A stretch of 24,507 bases of DNA from SAR116 cluster bacterium (GCA_004213025.1 SHBC01000008.1:1-24507); one strand, 5' to 3'. Counted from the stretch's first letter, positions 1-8,946 are shown. A program made the numbers and translations. Notes: generated from the letters alone by a model not told the origin.

Positions 1-183
1 AGCGCACGGGTGCTTCGCAACACCGCGCTGTCGAACTATCTCGACAGGCCGACCATCAGCATGCCATGCCATGCGCCAGGCAGCGCACCTGTCGGGCTGT
101 CGCTGATGGGATCGCGTGGCCATGACCGGCGCTTGCTGGCCATCGCCGCCGGCATCGAGGATGTGGTGCGAGGCCCGCGCTAG
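1..183 (+). CDS. Amidase family protein, C-terminal fragment (5' end outside window)
   Basis: Frame 1 is open from the first base to a TAG at 181-183 and encodes 60 residues. The fragment reads like the extreme C-terminus of an amidase-signature hydrolase: a Leu-Arg-Asn-Thr stretch, then Asn-Tyr-Leu-Asp-Arg-Pro, a 'PTISMPC' strand, 'APVGLSLMG', and a final helix beginning 'DRRLLAIAAGIE'. That order (N..LD.P..S.P, then PVG.Q/S..G, then D..LL..A...E) is typical of this family. The Ser-Ser-Lys catalytic core lies outside the window, so the substrate cannot be named. The gene converges on the RND permease with only 13 bp between the stop codons. The family call is fairly good; any finer assignment would be a guess. 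Confidence 0.72.
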   Translation, partial: SARVLRNTALSNYLDRPTISMPCHAPGSAPVGLSLMGSRGHDRRLLAIAAGIEDVVRGPR

Positions 184-196
184 TCAGCCAACCGGC

Positions 197-3100
197 CTAT
201 TCGGCCGGCATCATCCCGCGTTGCCGCCGCACAGCGCCGATCATGCGCCTGATCAGCGACGGGCGTGTCGGCTGGGCATCGCGCGCGAACCTGCCGCCAA
301 TCACCAGCATCGCCGGCGTCGCCACCAGCGTCAGGATCGTCGCAAAGGTCAGACCCCCGGCGATCGTGCTGGACAGCTGCGTCCACCATTGCGATGACGG
401 CGCGCCGACAAGGATCTCGCGATCCAGAATCTTGATCGTCAGCTGGAAGACCATCGGCAGCAGGCCGAGGATTGTCGTCACGGCGGTCAGCACGACCGGC
501 CGGAAACGCACCAGCCCGGCACGGAAGGCGGCATCACGCGCCCGGTAGCCGCGGCGCCGGTATTCGTTGAAAGTGTCAATCAGCACGATGTTGTTATTGA
601 CCACGATGCCGGCAAGCGCGATCACGCCAAGCCCGCACATCACGATGCCGAATGGCTGGTTCGTCGCCCAAAGTCCGAGGACGACACCGCCGGTCGACAG
701 CAGGATCGCCGACATCGTGACAAAGGCCTGCCAGCCAGAACCGAACTGCACCATCAGCACAACCACCATCAGCAGCAGTGACAGGCTGAAGGCTTGCTGC
801 AGGAAGGCCTGGGTCTCGGCGATATCCTCATCCTCACCGCCGAATTTCACCCGGACATCCTGCGCCAGCGGGGCTTCGGCAAGCGAGTTCTTCAGCGTCT
901 CGATGCGCTCCGCCGCCAGCACACCCTCGTTGATATCGGAATTGATATACATATAGCGCGTGCCGTCCTTGCGCTCGATATCGCCGCCCTTCGGGCGTGG
1001 CTGCAGCTTGGCGAACACAGAAATCGGAATGTAGGAGCCGTCGGCGGCCGGCACCCGCAATTCACGCAGCCGGTCGATATTGCGCTGGTCACCCATGAAG
1101 CGCATCACGACATCCAGCTCGTCATCGGCATCATCTGGCCGGAAATCGGAAATCCGCACGCCGCGGGTCAGCATCTTGATCATCGTGCCAAGCGACGAGA
1201 TCGAGACACCATGCCGGCTTGCCGCCTCGCGGTCGGTCACCAGCGTCCATTCCAAACCTGGCAGCGGCCGGTTGTCGGCAATGTCGACGAAGCCGCCAAA
1301 CGACATCATCCGGCTCACCATCTCGTCGGTTGCGGCGGCAATCACGTCAAGATCGTCACCAAAAATCTCGATCCGGATCGGCAACGCCCCGCCGGGGCCT
1401 TCCTGCTGTTTGGTGATGCTGAAATCGGCGCCGGCAAGGCTGGCGACAAGGTCACGCATCCGGTCGATCAGGGTTGCCGCCTTGTCACGCTCGTTCCAGT
1501 CGGAAAACACGGTGCGGATGGTGCCGACGGAGTCACGCGGCACCTGATTGCCGCCGCCGCCGGGACGGAACGAACGGGCATAGAAATCCTGCACCCCGTC
1601 AACCGGAAGGATCGAGGTCTCGGCGCTGTTGACCAGCGCATCGCGCTCCTTGGCCGACAGATCGCCGCGTGCCAGCACCTGGACCTGCGCCTGGTCGGGT
1701 TCGATATCGGGGAAGAAGGACACGCCAAGCCCGGCGCTGCCATAGCCGACAAAGCTGGCGATGATGATGCCGAGCACCACCCCCATGGTCAGCACCGGAA
1801 AGCGGATCGCCCGCTTCAGCAGCCAGCGATAGCTTCGTGGCGCTGTCGCCGAAATGGCGCCGCGCGGCACCGATTTCTTGCCGATCATGCCGCCAAGAAC
1901 GGGAATGAAGATCAGCGCCATGAACAGCGAGGCCGTCAGCACGCAGATCACCGTGATCGGCAGATACTTCATGAACTGGCCGACGATGCCAGGCCAGACC
2001 AGCAGCGGCATGAAGACCATCAGCGTGGTGATGGTCGAGGAAATGATCGGCCAGGCCATGCGCTGTGCGCCGCGCCGGTAGGCCTCGCGCCGGGTCGCCC
2101 CCATGGCAATCTGCCGGTCGGCATATTCGGTTGTCACGATGACCCCGTCGACCAGCATGCCAGCGACAAGGATCAGCGAGAACAGGACGATGATGTTCAT
2201 CGTCACGCCCATCATGTTCAGGATGCTGATGCCAACAAAGAAGGAGCCCGGAATGGCAAGGCCGACAAGCGTCGCATTGCGGATTCCCAGCACCGCCAGC
2301 ACGACCACCATTACGATGATCACGGCGGCGGCGACATTGTTGCCAAGGTCGCTCAGCAGGTTGCGGACATCCTTGGAGTCATCAAACAGATAGCTGACCT
2401 TGACGCCTTCGCCGATTTTCGGCGCCTCGGCATCGATAACCGCCCGTGCCGACTCGACAACCTTGATGATGTTGGAGCCAACCCGCTTGCGCACATCCAG
2501 CACCACCGCCGGCTCGCCATTCACCCGCGACCAGCCCTCGGCCTGACGGAAGGCGCGCCGCACCACCGCGATATCGCCAAAGGTAATCGTCGCGTCGTCA
2601 CGCGCCTGCACCGGCATGTTGACCAGATCATCGATGGTCTCGATCACGCCCGGCACCTTGACCAGCAACCTGCCGCCGCCATCATCGATGGCACCGGCGG
2701 TGACAAGCTGGTTATTGCCACTGACAAGCCTGATCACGGCAGCCGGGTCGAGCCCGTAGGCCTCGATCGCCGCGGCGTCGAGAAGGATTTCCAGAACCTC
2801 CTCGCGGTCGCCGCCAATCTCCACCTCGAGGACGCCTTCCAGCGCTTCAAGACGGTCCTTGATGTCGCGCGCCGCAAGAACCATTTCGCGTTCCGATACC
2901 GGCCCGTAGAGCGCCGCCGTCAGAATCGGGAACAGCGACAGGCTGACCTCGGTCACTTTCGGCTCATCAGCCTCGCCTGGCAGGTCCGGCTTGGCATCGT
3001 CAACCGCCTGCCGTACATCGGCAAGCGCGAGGTCGATATCCTCACCGGCCGTGAATTCCAGCGTGACCGCGCCATAACCCTCGGACGCCACCGATGACAT

Positions 3101-3340
3101 GGCATCAAGCCCCTCGACGGTGCGAAGATGCTTCTCCAGCGGCTTGACCAGCAGCCGCTCAGCATCCTCTGGCGAGATGCCGTCATAATTGACCGATACA
3201 TAGGCAACCGGAATATCGATGTCTGGCTTGGCTTCCTTGGGGATGTCGATATAGGACTTCACCCCGAAAGCGCAGAGCAGGATCAGCCCGAGAACAACTG
3301 CGCCGGTGCGCGAGAAGGCGGCGCTGATCACCGCATTCAT
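197..3340 (-). CDS. RND-family efflux transporter permease (AcrB/CzcA/NolG-like)
   Basis: The 1047-residue product has the usual RND size and layout. A first membrane helix lies at about 12-30, followed by 'PDIDIP' near residue 40. A large periplasmic pore/docking domain follows, then a block of helices at about 330-490, a second periplasmic domain, and a final helix block at about 875-1020. The family uses proton influx to pump substrates from the inner membrane or periplasm out through an adaptor and an outer-membrane channel. The TM4 relay reads 'GMLVDGVIVTTE', with one Asp (about residue 397) rather than the Asp-Asp pair of AcrB. TM10 reads 'GIVVNNNIVLID' and has no lysine. These features resemble metal or mixed-substrate RND pumps more than classical drug pumps, but the substrate is unknown. 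The start ATG overlaps the adaptor stop as ATGA, implying translational coupling. No outer-membrane factor is encoded nearby. Confidence 0.93.
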   Translation of the reverse strand: MNAVISAAFSRTGAVVLGLILLCAFGVKSYIDIPKEAKPDIDIPVAYVSVNYDGISPEDAERLLVKPLEKHLRTVEGLDAMSSVASEGYGAVTLEFTAGEDIDLALADVRQAVDDAKPDLPGEADEPKVTEVSLSLFPILTAALYGPVSEREMVLAARDIKDRLEALEGVLEVEIGGDREEVLEILLDAAAIEAYGLDPAAVIRLVSGNNQLVTAGAIDDGGGRLLVKVPGVIETIDDLVNMPVQARDDATITFGDIAVVRRAFRQAEGWSRVNGEPAVVLDVRKRVGSNIIKVVESARAVIDAEAPKIGEGVKVSYLFDDSKDVRNLLSDLGNNVAAAVIIVMVVVLAVLGIRNATLVGLAIPGSFFVGISILNMMGVTMNIIVLFSLILVAGMLVDGVIVTTEYADRQIAMGATRREAYRRGAQRMAWPIISSTITTLMVFMPLLVWPGIVGQFMKYLPITVICVLTASLFMALIFIPVLGGMIGKKSVPRGAISATAPRSYRWLLKRAIRFPVLTMGVVLGIIIASFVGYGSAGLGVSFFPDIEPDQAQVQVLARGDLSAKERDALVNSAETSILPVDGVQDFYARSFRPGGGGNQVPRDSVGTIRTVFSDWNERDKAATLIDRMRDLVASLAGADFSITKQQEGPGGALPIRIEIFGDDLDVIAAATDEMVSRMMSFGGFVDIADNRPLPGLEWTLVTDREAASRHGVSISSLGTMIKMLTRGVRISDFRPDDADDELDVVMRFMGDQRNIDRLRELRVPAADGSYIPISVFAKLQPRPKGGDIERKDGTRYMYINSDINEGVLAAERIETLKNSLAEAPLAQDVRVKFGGEDEDIAETQAFLQQAFSLSLLLMVVVLMVQFGSGWQAFVTMSAILLSTGGVVLGLWATNQPFGIVMCGLGVIALAGIVVNNNIVLIDTFNEYRRRGYRARDAAFRAGLVRFRPVVLTAVTTILGLLPMVFQLTIKILDREILVGAPSSQWWTQLSSTIAGGLTFATILTLVATPAMLVIGGRFARDAQPTRPSLIRRMIGAVRRQRGMMPAE

Positions 3341-4650
3341 GAGGTCGATTCCATATCGAGCCGACCCATATCGAGCCGAACCGTGTCACCGGCCTCGACA
3401 AAGGCCTGACCAAAGGTCAGAAGCGTGTCGCCATCGGCAAGGCCCGAGACGAAAACCTGTTCGACGCCCGAGCGCACCAGATCGACCGTCACGACACGCA
3501 CAATGCCATTGTCGCTGACCTTGGCTGTCAGCGATCCGTCACCGGCAACCGACAGATGCGCCGGCGACATGCCGAAGGCAGGCTGGAACCCGACATCAAT
3601 GGTGGCCTCCACACTCATCCCGGCACGCAGCGTACGGTCCGGATTCGGCACCGTCACCTCGACATCGAAAGTGCGCGTTGTCGAGCTGGTGATCGAGGCG
3701 ATTCGCGAGACAATTCCCTTGCGTTTGCCGGCACCAGCCACATCGACGCTGACCTGATCGCCAACCGAAATCTGCGCGATATCCGTCTGCGGCACACCGA
3801 CGATGATCTTCACCTCGTCCATATTGAGGATCGTGGCGACCGGCGTGCCGGCCCCAACCTGTTCCCCGACATCGACCGACACCGTCTCAAGCCAGCCGCC
3901 TGTCGGCGCGGTAATGGTCGATTTCTTCAGCTGATCGCGAAGCACGGCAAGGCTGGATTTCGCCGTCGCAAGACGAGCCTGGCTTTGTGAGATATCGACC
4001 TCGGATTTGTGATTCTTCGCCAGATCGATGCGGGCCAGCGCCATCCGCGCATTTTCATAATCGGCTTTCAGCTGCGCCTGCTCGACCGGCGCGCTGAAAT
4101 TCTGCGAGGCCAGCTTCTGCGAGATTTCCAGGCGCTGTTTTGCCACCTCAAGCATCGCCTGCGCGGCGGCGCGCTCCTCTTCATAGGTGCCGCGCGCCTG
4201 CTCCATGGCCGTGTCATAGGCCGTCTGGGCGGCGGCGATCTCGGCCTTTGCCGCCTCAATCCGCACTGGCAGGGTCGTCGTGTTCAGGGCCACCAGCACA
4301 TCACCGCCAGCAATGGCGCTTCCCTCGCTGACCGGCACCTTGCGCGCCGTGCCGGCAATTTCCGCCGACACGGTCACAATCGCCTTTGGCTGCGTCACGC
4401 CACTGGCGCGAACCGACCGACGCACGGCACTGTTGGCTACCGTAACGGCCGAAATCCGGGGCGTATTGTCTGCCGCCGCAGGCGCGGCCTCGCCGGCGTC
4501 ATCCTGCATGTCCGCCGCGACAACCGTGTCTGACACTTCTGGTCCGGACACACCATCCGCCATCGGGTTGTTGAATTTGCCAGACGCCATCCAGCCGATG
4601 GCACCAAGCGCCACCAGCGCTGCCCAGATATAAGAAGCTCTAAATTTCAT
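3337..4650 (-). CDS. RND efflux periplasmic adaptor subunit (HlyD/AcrA family)
   Basis: The product is 437 residues. It starts with one hydrophobic segment (about residues 7-23) that anchors it in the inner membrane or serves as a signal, then a low-complexity acidic/Ala linker. A lipoyl half-motif follows at about 95-120, a coiled-coil hairpin rich in Ala/Gln/Glu/Lys at about 130-215, the second lipoyl half ('TAPTGGWLETV', about 245) and a beta-barrel domain. This is the order of membrane-fusion proteins that bridge an RND pump to the outer membrane. It is the first gene of the operon and overlaps the permease by 4 bp. The ATG start has only a weak GGA upstream. The last residues contain a duplicated pentapeptide (RLDMG/RLDME) created by a 15-bp tandem repeat. 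No partner outer-membrane channel is seen. Confidence 0.92.
   Translation of the reverse strand: MKFRASYIWAALVALGAIGWMASGKFNNPMADGVSGPEVSDTVVAADMQDDAGEAAPAAADNTPRISAVTVANSAVRRSVRASGVTQPKAIVTVSAEIAGTARKVPVSEGSAIAGGDVLVALNTTTLPVRIEAAKAEIAAAQTAYDTAMEQARGTYEEERAAAQAMLEVAKQRLEISQKLASQNFSAPVEQAQLKADYENARMALARIDLAKNHKSEVDISQSQARLATAKSSLAVLRDQLKKSTITAPTGGWLETVSVDVGEQVGAGTPVATILNMDEVKIIVGVPQTDIAQISVGDQVSVDVAGAGKRKGIVSRIASITSSTTRTFDVEVTVPNPDRTLRAGMSVEATIDVGFQPAFGMSPAHLSVAGDGSLTAKVSDNGIVRVVTVDLVRSGVEQVFVSGLADGDTLLTFGQAFVEAGDTVRLDMGRLDMESTS
3351..3380. repeat. Two tandem 15-bp units in the adaptor 3' end
   Basis: CCATATCGAGCCGAC is followed at once by CCATATCGAGCCGAA, so 14 of 15 bases match. The unit is a multiple of three, so reading frame is kept and the adaptor gains a repeated Arg-Leu-Asp-Met-Gly/Glu pentapeptide a few codons before its stop. 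It looks like a recent replication-slippage duplication. Confidence 0.85.
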
Positions 4651-4673
4651 GAATCCATCGCCGGAAAATCCGC

Positions 4674-4705
4674 CCTGTCTGCGCGATATCCTATCTGCGC
4701 GTTAT
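4674..4705. repeat. Two tandem 16-bp units between the RND promoter and the adaptor start
   Basis: CCTGTCTGCGCGATAT is followed directly by CCTATCTGCGCGTTAT (14 of 16 match). The second copy touches the proposed -10 box at 4703-4708 and the first lies in the predicted 5' leader of the adaptor mRNA. It could be a direct-repeat operator for a local regulator or a simple slippage duplication. No regulator gene is adjacent. Confidence 0.75.
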
Positions 4706-4731
4706 ATAGTCGCAGAAAGACTTTGTTACAA
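4703..4731 (-). promoter_or_regulatory. Putative sigma70-type promoter of the RND operon
   Basis: On the minus strand, TTGTAA (4731-4726) is separated by exactly 17 bases from TATATA (4708-4703). A second reading of the -10 is TATAAC, two bases downstream. The elements lie about 55 bp upstream of the adaptor start codon in the only non-coding gap (4651-4788) before the operon. Each hexamer matches the consensus at about four of six positions, so this is plausible but unproven. Confidence 0.45.
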
Positions 4732-4788
4732 GCCACGGCAATGGCTGTTTCAAAGGCTCAACGCGGTCTTGTGACGGCCACGATCAGC

Positions 4789-6390
4789 CTATCTTGCGTC
4801 CTCGAGGATCATTTCGGCGGCGCGGTCGGCAAGCATCATCGTCGGCGCGTTGGTGTTTGCTGAGGTGATGTTGGGAAAGACCGAGGCATCACACACCCGA
4901 AGCCCCTCGATGCCGTGAACGCGCAGCCTGCTGTCAACAACAGACGTCGCGGTGTCGGGCCCCATCCGGCAGGTCCCACACAGGTGAAAGACGGTACCGC
5001 CGCGTTCCTTGAAATCGGCAAGAACCTCGTCGTCATCCATCCGGTCAAGCGGCGTCAGCGGGTCATCGGCAAGGATCGCCTTCAGGCTGGGCGTGTCCTG
5101 CAGCCGCTCGATCACCCGCGCCATGGTGATGGCATCACGCCGGTCATCCTCATGATCAAGATAATTGAGGCGTATCGCCGGGTCGTCTGCGGCATGCTGG
5201 CTGCGGATGGTGACATGTCCCTCGCTTTTCGGCCGGCAGCTGTTGAAGCCGATGATGAAGCCGGAAAACGCATCGGGGCGCATCAGTTTGCGACGCCCCT
5301 TGTGGAAGCTCTGATAGCTGAGCGGGTTCAGATAGATCTGCATGTCGGGGCGGGCAAGCGACCCGCTGCTTTTGACCAGCCCGCCATACTGGTTGACGCT
5401 GAGCGCCAGCGGCCCGCGCCGCCGGAGAAGATAGTCCAGCCCGCACATCACCCGGCCATGCCAGGTCCCGAACACATCATTCAGCGTCTTCCTGTTCGCC
5501 TTGAAGATATAGTTGATGCCGAAATGATCCTGCAGATGTCGGCCGACCTGCGGCTGGTCATGAACCACATCGATGCCAAACTCACGAAGATGCGCCGCAT
5601 CACCGACACCGCTGACCTGCAACAGCTGCGGTGAGCCGACCGCCCCGGCGGCAAGCAGGATTTCCCGCCCGGCGCGCACGGTGTGACTGGAACCGCGATG
5701 CCGGTAGGTGACGTTGTCCGCGCGCCGCCCTTCAAAGCCGATCGCCTCGACATGCGCGCCGGTAACAACGGTCAGGTTCGCACGGCGCATCGCCGGCCAC
5801 AGAAAGGCAACCGCGCTCGAGCATCGCATGCCATTGCGCGTTGTTGTCAGATAGGGGCCGACACCGGCGCCCTCGCGCCTGGCGGCCCTGTCGGCGGGCA
5901 GCTGCCCCTCGGCACAGATATCGACGAAGTCACCACTAAGATCGTGGAAATCGGCGCTTTCATCCGATACCGACAGAAACGGCGCATCGGGGGTGTCCGG
6001 AGGCGGCGATTCCAGCCGGTCAAAGACAGGCGCCACCCGGTCATACCCCCAGCCATCATTGCCGGCGGCTTGCCAGTCATCATAGTCACCGGCCTGGCCG
6101 CGATGATAGACAAGCGCGTTGATCGAACTCGACCCGCCAAGCACCTTGCCACGCGGATGGTAGACCTCGCGCCCACCAAGCTGCGGTTCCGGGTCGGTGT
6201 TGTACATCCAGTTGACCGCCTGCTGGTGAAACAGGATGCCATAGCCGATCGGCACCCGCACCCAGAACCGCCGGTCAGACGGTCCGGCCTCGAGAAGCAG
6301 CACCGCATGGCGGCCGCTGGCGGTCAGCCGTTCGGCAAGAACGCAGCCGGCCGACCCACCCCCGATGATGACATAATCAAACTCACGCAC
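4789..6390 (-). CDS. GMC-family FAD-dependent oxidoreductase (choline/alcohol dehydrogenase-like)
   Basis: The N-terminus begins 'FDYVIIGGGSAGCVLAERL', the Rossmann FAD-binding motif of GMC flavoproteins. The family signature 'GSSSINALVYHRG' follows near residue 90. The C-terminus has 'HLCGTCRMG', carrying the first catalytic His region, and 'NTNAPTMMLADRAAEMI', where Asn is the second active-site residue. GMC enzymes oxidise primary or secondary alcohols to aldehydes or ketones, passing electrons to oxygen or a quinone carrier. The substrate cannot be read from sequence; choline-dehydrogenase-like enzymes are nearest in general layout. The frame opens at a GTG at 6405, but the GTG at 6390 is preferred: GGAG lies five bases upstream and the protein then begins just before the FAD motif (533 residues). 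It follows the PLP-enzyme gene by about 58 bp and probably shares its transcript. Confidence 0.9.
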   Translation of the reverse strand: MREFDYVIIGGGSAGCVLAERLTASGRHAVLLLEAGPSDRRFWVRVPIGYGILFHQQAVNWMYNTDPEPQLGGREVYHPRGKVLGGSSSINALVYHRGQAGDYDDWQAAGNDGWGYDRVAPVFDRLESPPPDTPDAPFLSVSDESADFHDLSGDFVDICAEGQLPADRAARREGAGVGPYLTTTRNGMRCSSAVAFLWPAMRRANLTVVTGAHVEAIGFEGRRADNVTYRHRGSSHTVRAGREILLAAGAVGSPQLLQVSGVGDAAHLREFGIDVVHDQPQVGRHLQDHFGINYIFKANRKTLNDVFGTWHGRVMCGLDYLLRRRGPLALSVNQYGGLVKSSGSLARPDMQIYLNPLSYQSFHKGRRKLMRPDAFSGFIIGFNSCRPKSEGHVTIRSQHAADDPAIRLNYLDHEDDRRDAITMARVIERLQDTPSLKAILADDPLTPLDRMDDDEVLADFKERGGTVFHLCGTCRMGPDTATSVVDSRLRVHGIEGLRVCDASVFPNITSANTNAPTMMLADRAAEMILEDAR

Positions 6391-6448
6391 ACGGCAACTC
6401 CACACTGATGCGCCATTCTTCGCCAGAGCTGGCGACGGCGGATGTTCT

Positions 6449-7663
6449 CTAATCGCCCCTTACCGCCGCAAGCGCGGCGTCCAGGTCGGCGATCAGCATC
6501 TCAACCGGCTCGATACCGACCGACAGGCGGAACATTCCCTCGCCAATGCCAAGCGCAGCGCGGCCATCGGCACTCAACCCGCGATGCGAGGATGAGGCCG
6601 GATGTGACAATGTACTGCCGATATCGCCAAGCGTCGGCGCGAACGGAATGCCGGCGGCGGCGGCGATGAAGGCATTGACCTGCGGGCGCGCGCCATCAAT
6701 CTCGAAAGTCACCATATTCCCATAACGCCCGCCAAACAGCGTCTGTGCGCGGTGATGATCGGGGTGATCGGCGCGCCCGGGATACAGCACCCGGCTTATC
6801 CCCCGACCACCGGGAATGTAGCCGGACAGGTGATCGGCAATCGTCGCGGCACTTCGTTCGGCAGCGGCGAAGCGAAGATCGAAACTGTGCAGACCCCGGT
6901 CGGCAAGCCAGCAATCAAACGGACTTGGCGTCAGCCCCCATGTCACCGCGGCGTCGCGCATCGCCTGCCGATGATCGGCGTCGCGCGCCGTCACATACCC
7001 AAGCGTCACATCGGAATGACCGGCCAGAAACTTGGTAATCGAATTGATCACGATGTCGGCGCCGCTCTCCAGCGGGCGGAACATCGCCGGCGTGGTGAAG
7101 GTGTTGTCGACGGCCAGCAGCGCTTCTGATCTGGCGGCCAGATCGGCAATTCCCTGCATATCGGCCACCCGCAGGGTCGGGTTCGACACCGCCTCGACAA
7201 GGATGATCCGCGTGTTCGGACGCAGTGCCGCCGCCATGGCATCGGCATCACCGGCATCGGCAAAGCTGATCTCGATGCCGAGCCGCGGCAGATCCTGCGT
7301 CAGCATCCGCAGCGAGCGCCCATAGAGCTGGTCACCGGCCAGCACATGGTCACCGCGCGACAGCAGGCCAAGGAACATCGCCGAGATCGCCGCCATGCCG
7401 GACGAGGTGATGAGGCCGCCCTCGCCGCCCTCAAGCCAGTCGATCTTTTCCGCCAGCATATCGGCATTGGGGTGCCCCTCGCGGGCATAGGTATAGCCTG
7501 CCAGCCTGCCTTCATATTGCGCGTCAAGCGCATCGGCGGATGGCGAGGCGTAGACGACCGAGGGATACAATGGCGGCGCCACCGGCAGGCTGGCTGATGG
7601 TGGCATCGCGCCGCCACGGACAATCGTCCGGCGGCCGGTCTTTTCATCCTTTGCCCGTGTCAT
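6449..7663 (-). CDS. Cys/Met-metabolism PLP-dependent lyase/transferase (cystathionine lyase-like)
   Basis: The 404-residue product is the normal length for the trans-sulfuration family (MetB/MetC/MegL type). 'GYTYAREGHPN' near residue 65 matches the conserved Tyr-x-Arg-x-x-x-Pro phosphate/PLP region. 'SSGMAAISA' follows, then 'VDNTFTTPAMFRPLESGAD', and 'NSITKFLAGHSD' with Lys211 as the Schiff-base lysine. The late motif 'STLSHPASSSHRGL' lines the substrate pocket. Members make or cleave C-S bonds in cystathionine, homocysteine, methionine or cysteine, and sequence alone does not tell which. The ATG start has GGGGAG eight bases upstream. It lies 34 bp after the P450 and ahead of the GMC oxidoreductase. 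A small GC-rich hairpin (7679-7695) in the gap after the P450 lacks a T-run and is not a convincing terminator. Confidence 0.92.
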   Translation of the reverse strand: MTRAKDEKTGRRTIVRGGAMPPSASLPVAPPLYPSVVYASPSADALDAQYEGRLAGYTYAREGHPNADMLAEKIDWLEGGEGGLITSSGMAAISAMFLGLLSRGDHVLAGDQLYGRSLRMLTQDLPRLGIEISFADAGDADAMAAALRPNTRIILVEAVSNPTLRVADMQGIADLAARSEALLAVDNTFTTPAMFRPLESGADIVINSITKFLAGHSDVTLGYVTARDADHRQAMRDAAVTWGLTPSPFDCWLADRGLHSFDLRFAAAERSAATIADHLSGYIPGGRGISRVLYPGRADHPDHHRAQTLFGGRYGNMVTFEIDGARPQVNAFIAAAAGIPFAPTLGDIGSTLSHPASSSHRGLSADGRAALGIGEGMFRLSVGIEPVEMLIADLDAALAAVRGD

Positions 7664-7697
7664 CTCACCACTCCCCAGGCCGGTTGCGGGCCGGCAA

Positions 7698-8885
7698 TCA
7701 ATCCCATTTCACATGCAGGCTGAGCGGCCCGCGAAACGCCCAGCCACCAAAGGCAACCTGATGCGCCGGGTCAAGCCGCAATGCCGGCAGACTGTCGAAA
7801 ATCATCGGCAGCGCGACCTGCGCCACCAGCGCGCGCGAAGCAAAGGCCCCGGCGCAGAAATGCGGCCCGGCGCCAAAGGCGATATGTTTCCTCGTATCGC
7901 GCCTGATGTCGAAACTGTCCGGCGCATCGAAATGCAGCGGATCGCGGTTCGCCGCGCCAAACATGAAAAAGGCGCGGCCGCCAGCCTCGATATTGATTCC
8001 CCCGATTTGGGCCTGTTTGGCAATACGGCGCGGCGACATGCCGATTGGCGCCATCCAGCGGACATATTCATCAAAGGCGCGGTCCCAGGTGACATGTCCC
8101 TCACGAAGCAATGCCAGCTGCGCCGGATGGGTCAGCAGCGCCCATATCGCGCCGGCGATGGCATCGCGAGGCTCATTCTGTCCGCCACTGATGACAAGCT
8201 TCACATTCGCCCTGATCTCGTCCTGCGGCGCATCGGCGCGTTGCAGGACGGCGATCACCGACACACCCGGCAGCGAATCGGGGTCGGGGGCATGGCGCGC
8301 AAACCCCGCCAGCGTCTCGTCAATCGCCGCATCAAGCGTCGCCACAGCCTGGCGACAACGTGATTCAATGGCCGGATCGCCAGCATAATTGGCGATGCCA
8401 TCGATCATCGCCTGTGAGTGCGCGTCCATCTCGCTGGCCGACACATTGGCAAGGCCGGTGATCAGCCGCAACGCCTCACCGGACAGCAGCATCGCATAGT
8501 CATGACACAGCTCGGCACCGCGACGCGGCGCCAGATCACGCAGGATATCCGCCGCCGCGTCACGAAAGGCGCGCTGCCAGTGCCGCGAGACCGTGCGCGG
8601 TGATACGGCGGGCTGCATCTGGCGCCGCTGGCGTTGATGCTCATCGCCGTCACATCGCATCATGTTCTGACCCATCAGCCGGGTCATCAACCCGCCAGGC
8701 TGTTCGGAACTGAACACGTCGATCCGCTTTTCCCAATGGTCGATGTCGTCACGGCGGGTCAGGACGATGCCGTCAAGCTGCGGAACATAGGCAACCGGGG
8801 CCTCGTCCCGCATCCGCGCCAGCGTCGGATAGGGATCGTGCCAGAAGGCATCCATGTCGATGTCAAAGCGCGGGGCGACTGTCAT
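7698..8885 (-). CDS. Cytochrome P450 with non-canonical I-helix motif
   Basis: The 395-residue soluble protein is the usual size of a bacterial P450. The heme-binding loop 'FGAGPHFCAG' puts the axial thiolate at Cys344. The ExxR pair of the K helix is in 'FDEYVRW'. The I-helix, normally (A/G)Gx(D/E)T(T/S), reads 'GGQNEPRDA' at about 234-242. The acid is replaced by Asn237 and the threonine that delivers protons to oxygen by Glu238. Bacterial P450s with an NEPR-type I-helix do exist, so the protein is probably functional. No ferredoxin or reductase gene is next to it, and the substrate is unknown. The ATG has no clear Shine-Dalgarno. It follows the DUF6691 gene by 61 bp and precedes the PLP enzyme by 34 bp. 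Confidence 0.94.
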   Translation of the reverse strand: MTVAPRFDIDMDAFWHDPYPTLARMRDEAPVAYVPQLDGIVLTRRDDIDHWEKRIDVFSSEQPGGLMTRLMGQNMMRCDGDEHQRQRRQMQPAVSPRTVSRHWQRAFRDAAADILRDLAPRRGAELCHDYAMLLSGEALRLITGLANVSASEMDAHSQAMIDGIANYAGDPAIESRCRQAVATLDAAIDETLAGFARHAPDPDSLPGVSVIAVLQRADAPQDEIRANVKLVISGGQNEPRDAIAGAIWALLTHPAQLALLREGHVTWDRAFDEYVRWMAPIGMSPRRIAKQAQIGGINIEAGGRAFFMFGAANRDPLHFDAPDSFDIRRDTRKHIAFGAGPHFCAGAFASRALVAQVALPMIFDSLPALRLDPAHQVAFGGWAFRGPLSLHVKWD

Positions 8886-8946
8886 GAGGCGAAGTCTGTC
8901 GCCCCCATCGCCGGCTGTAAAGGGCCGTGACCGGGGCCGTTCGCGT

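Noticed and set aside
794..3097. A 767-codon open frame on the plus strand opposite the RND permease
   Set aside because: It is antisense to a protein with full RND motifs, is rich in His, Arg, Asp and Gln with no recognisable domain, and is the usual mirror frame seen in GC-rich genes.
6421..6434. Hairpin CGCCA-GAGC-TGGCG between the PLP enzyme and GMC genes
   Set aside because: It is a five-pair stem without a T-tract, too weak to call a terminator, and the genes are likely one transcript.
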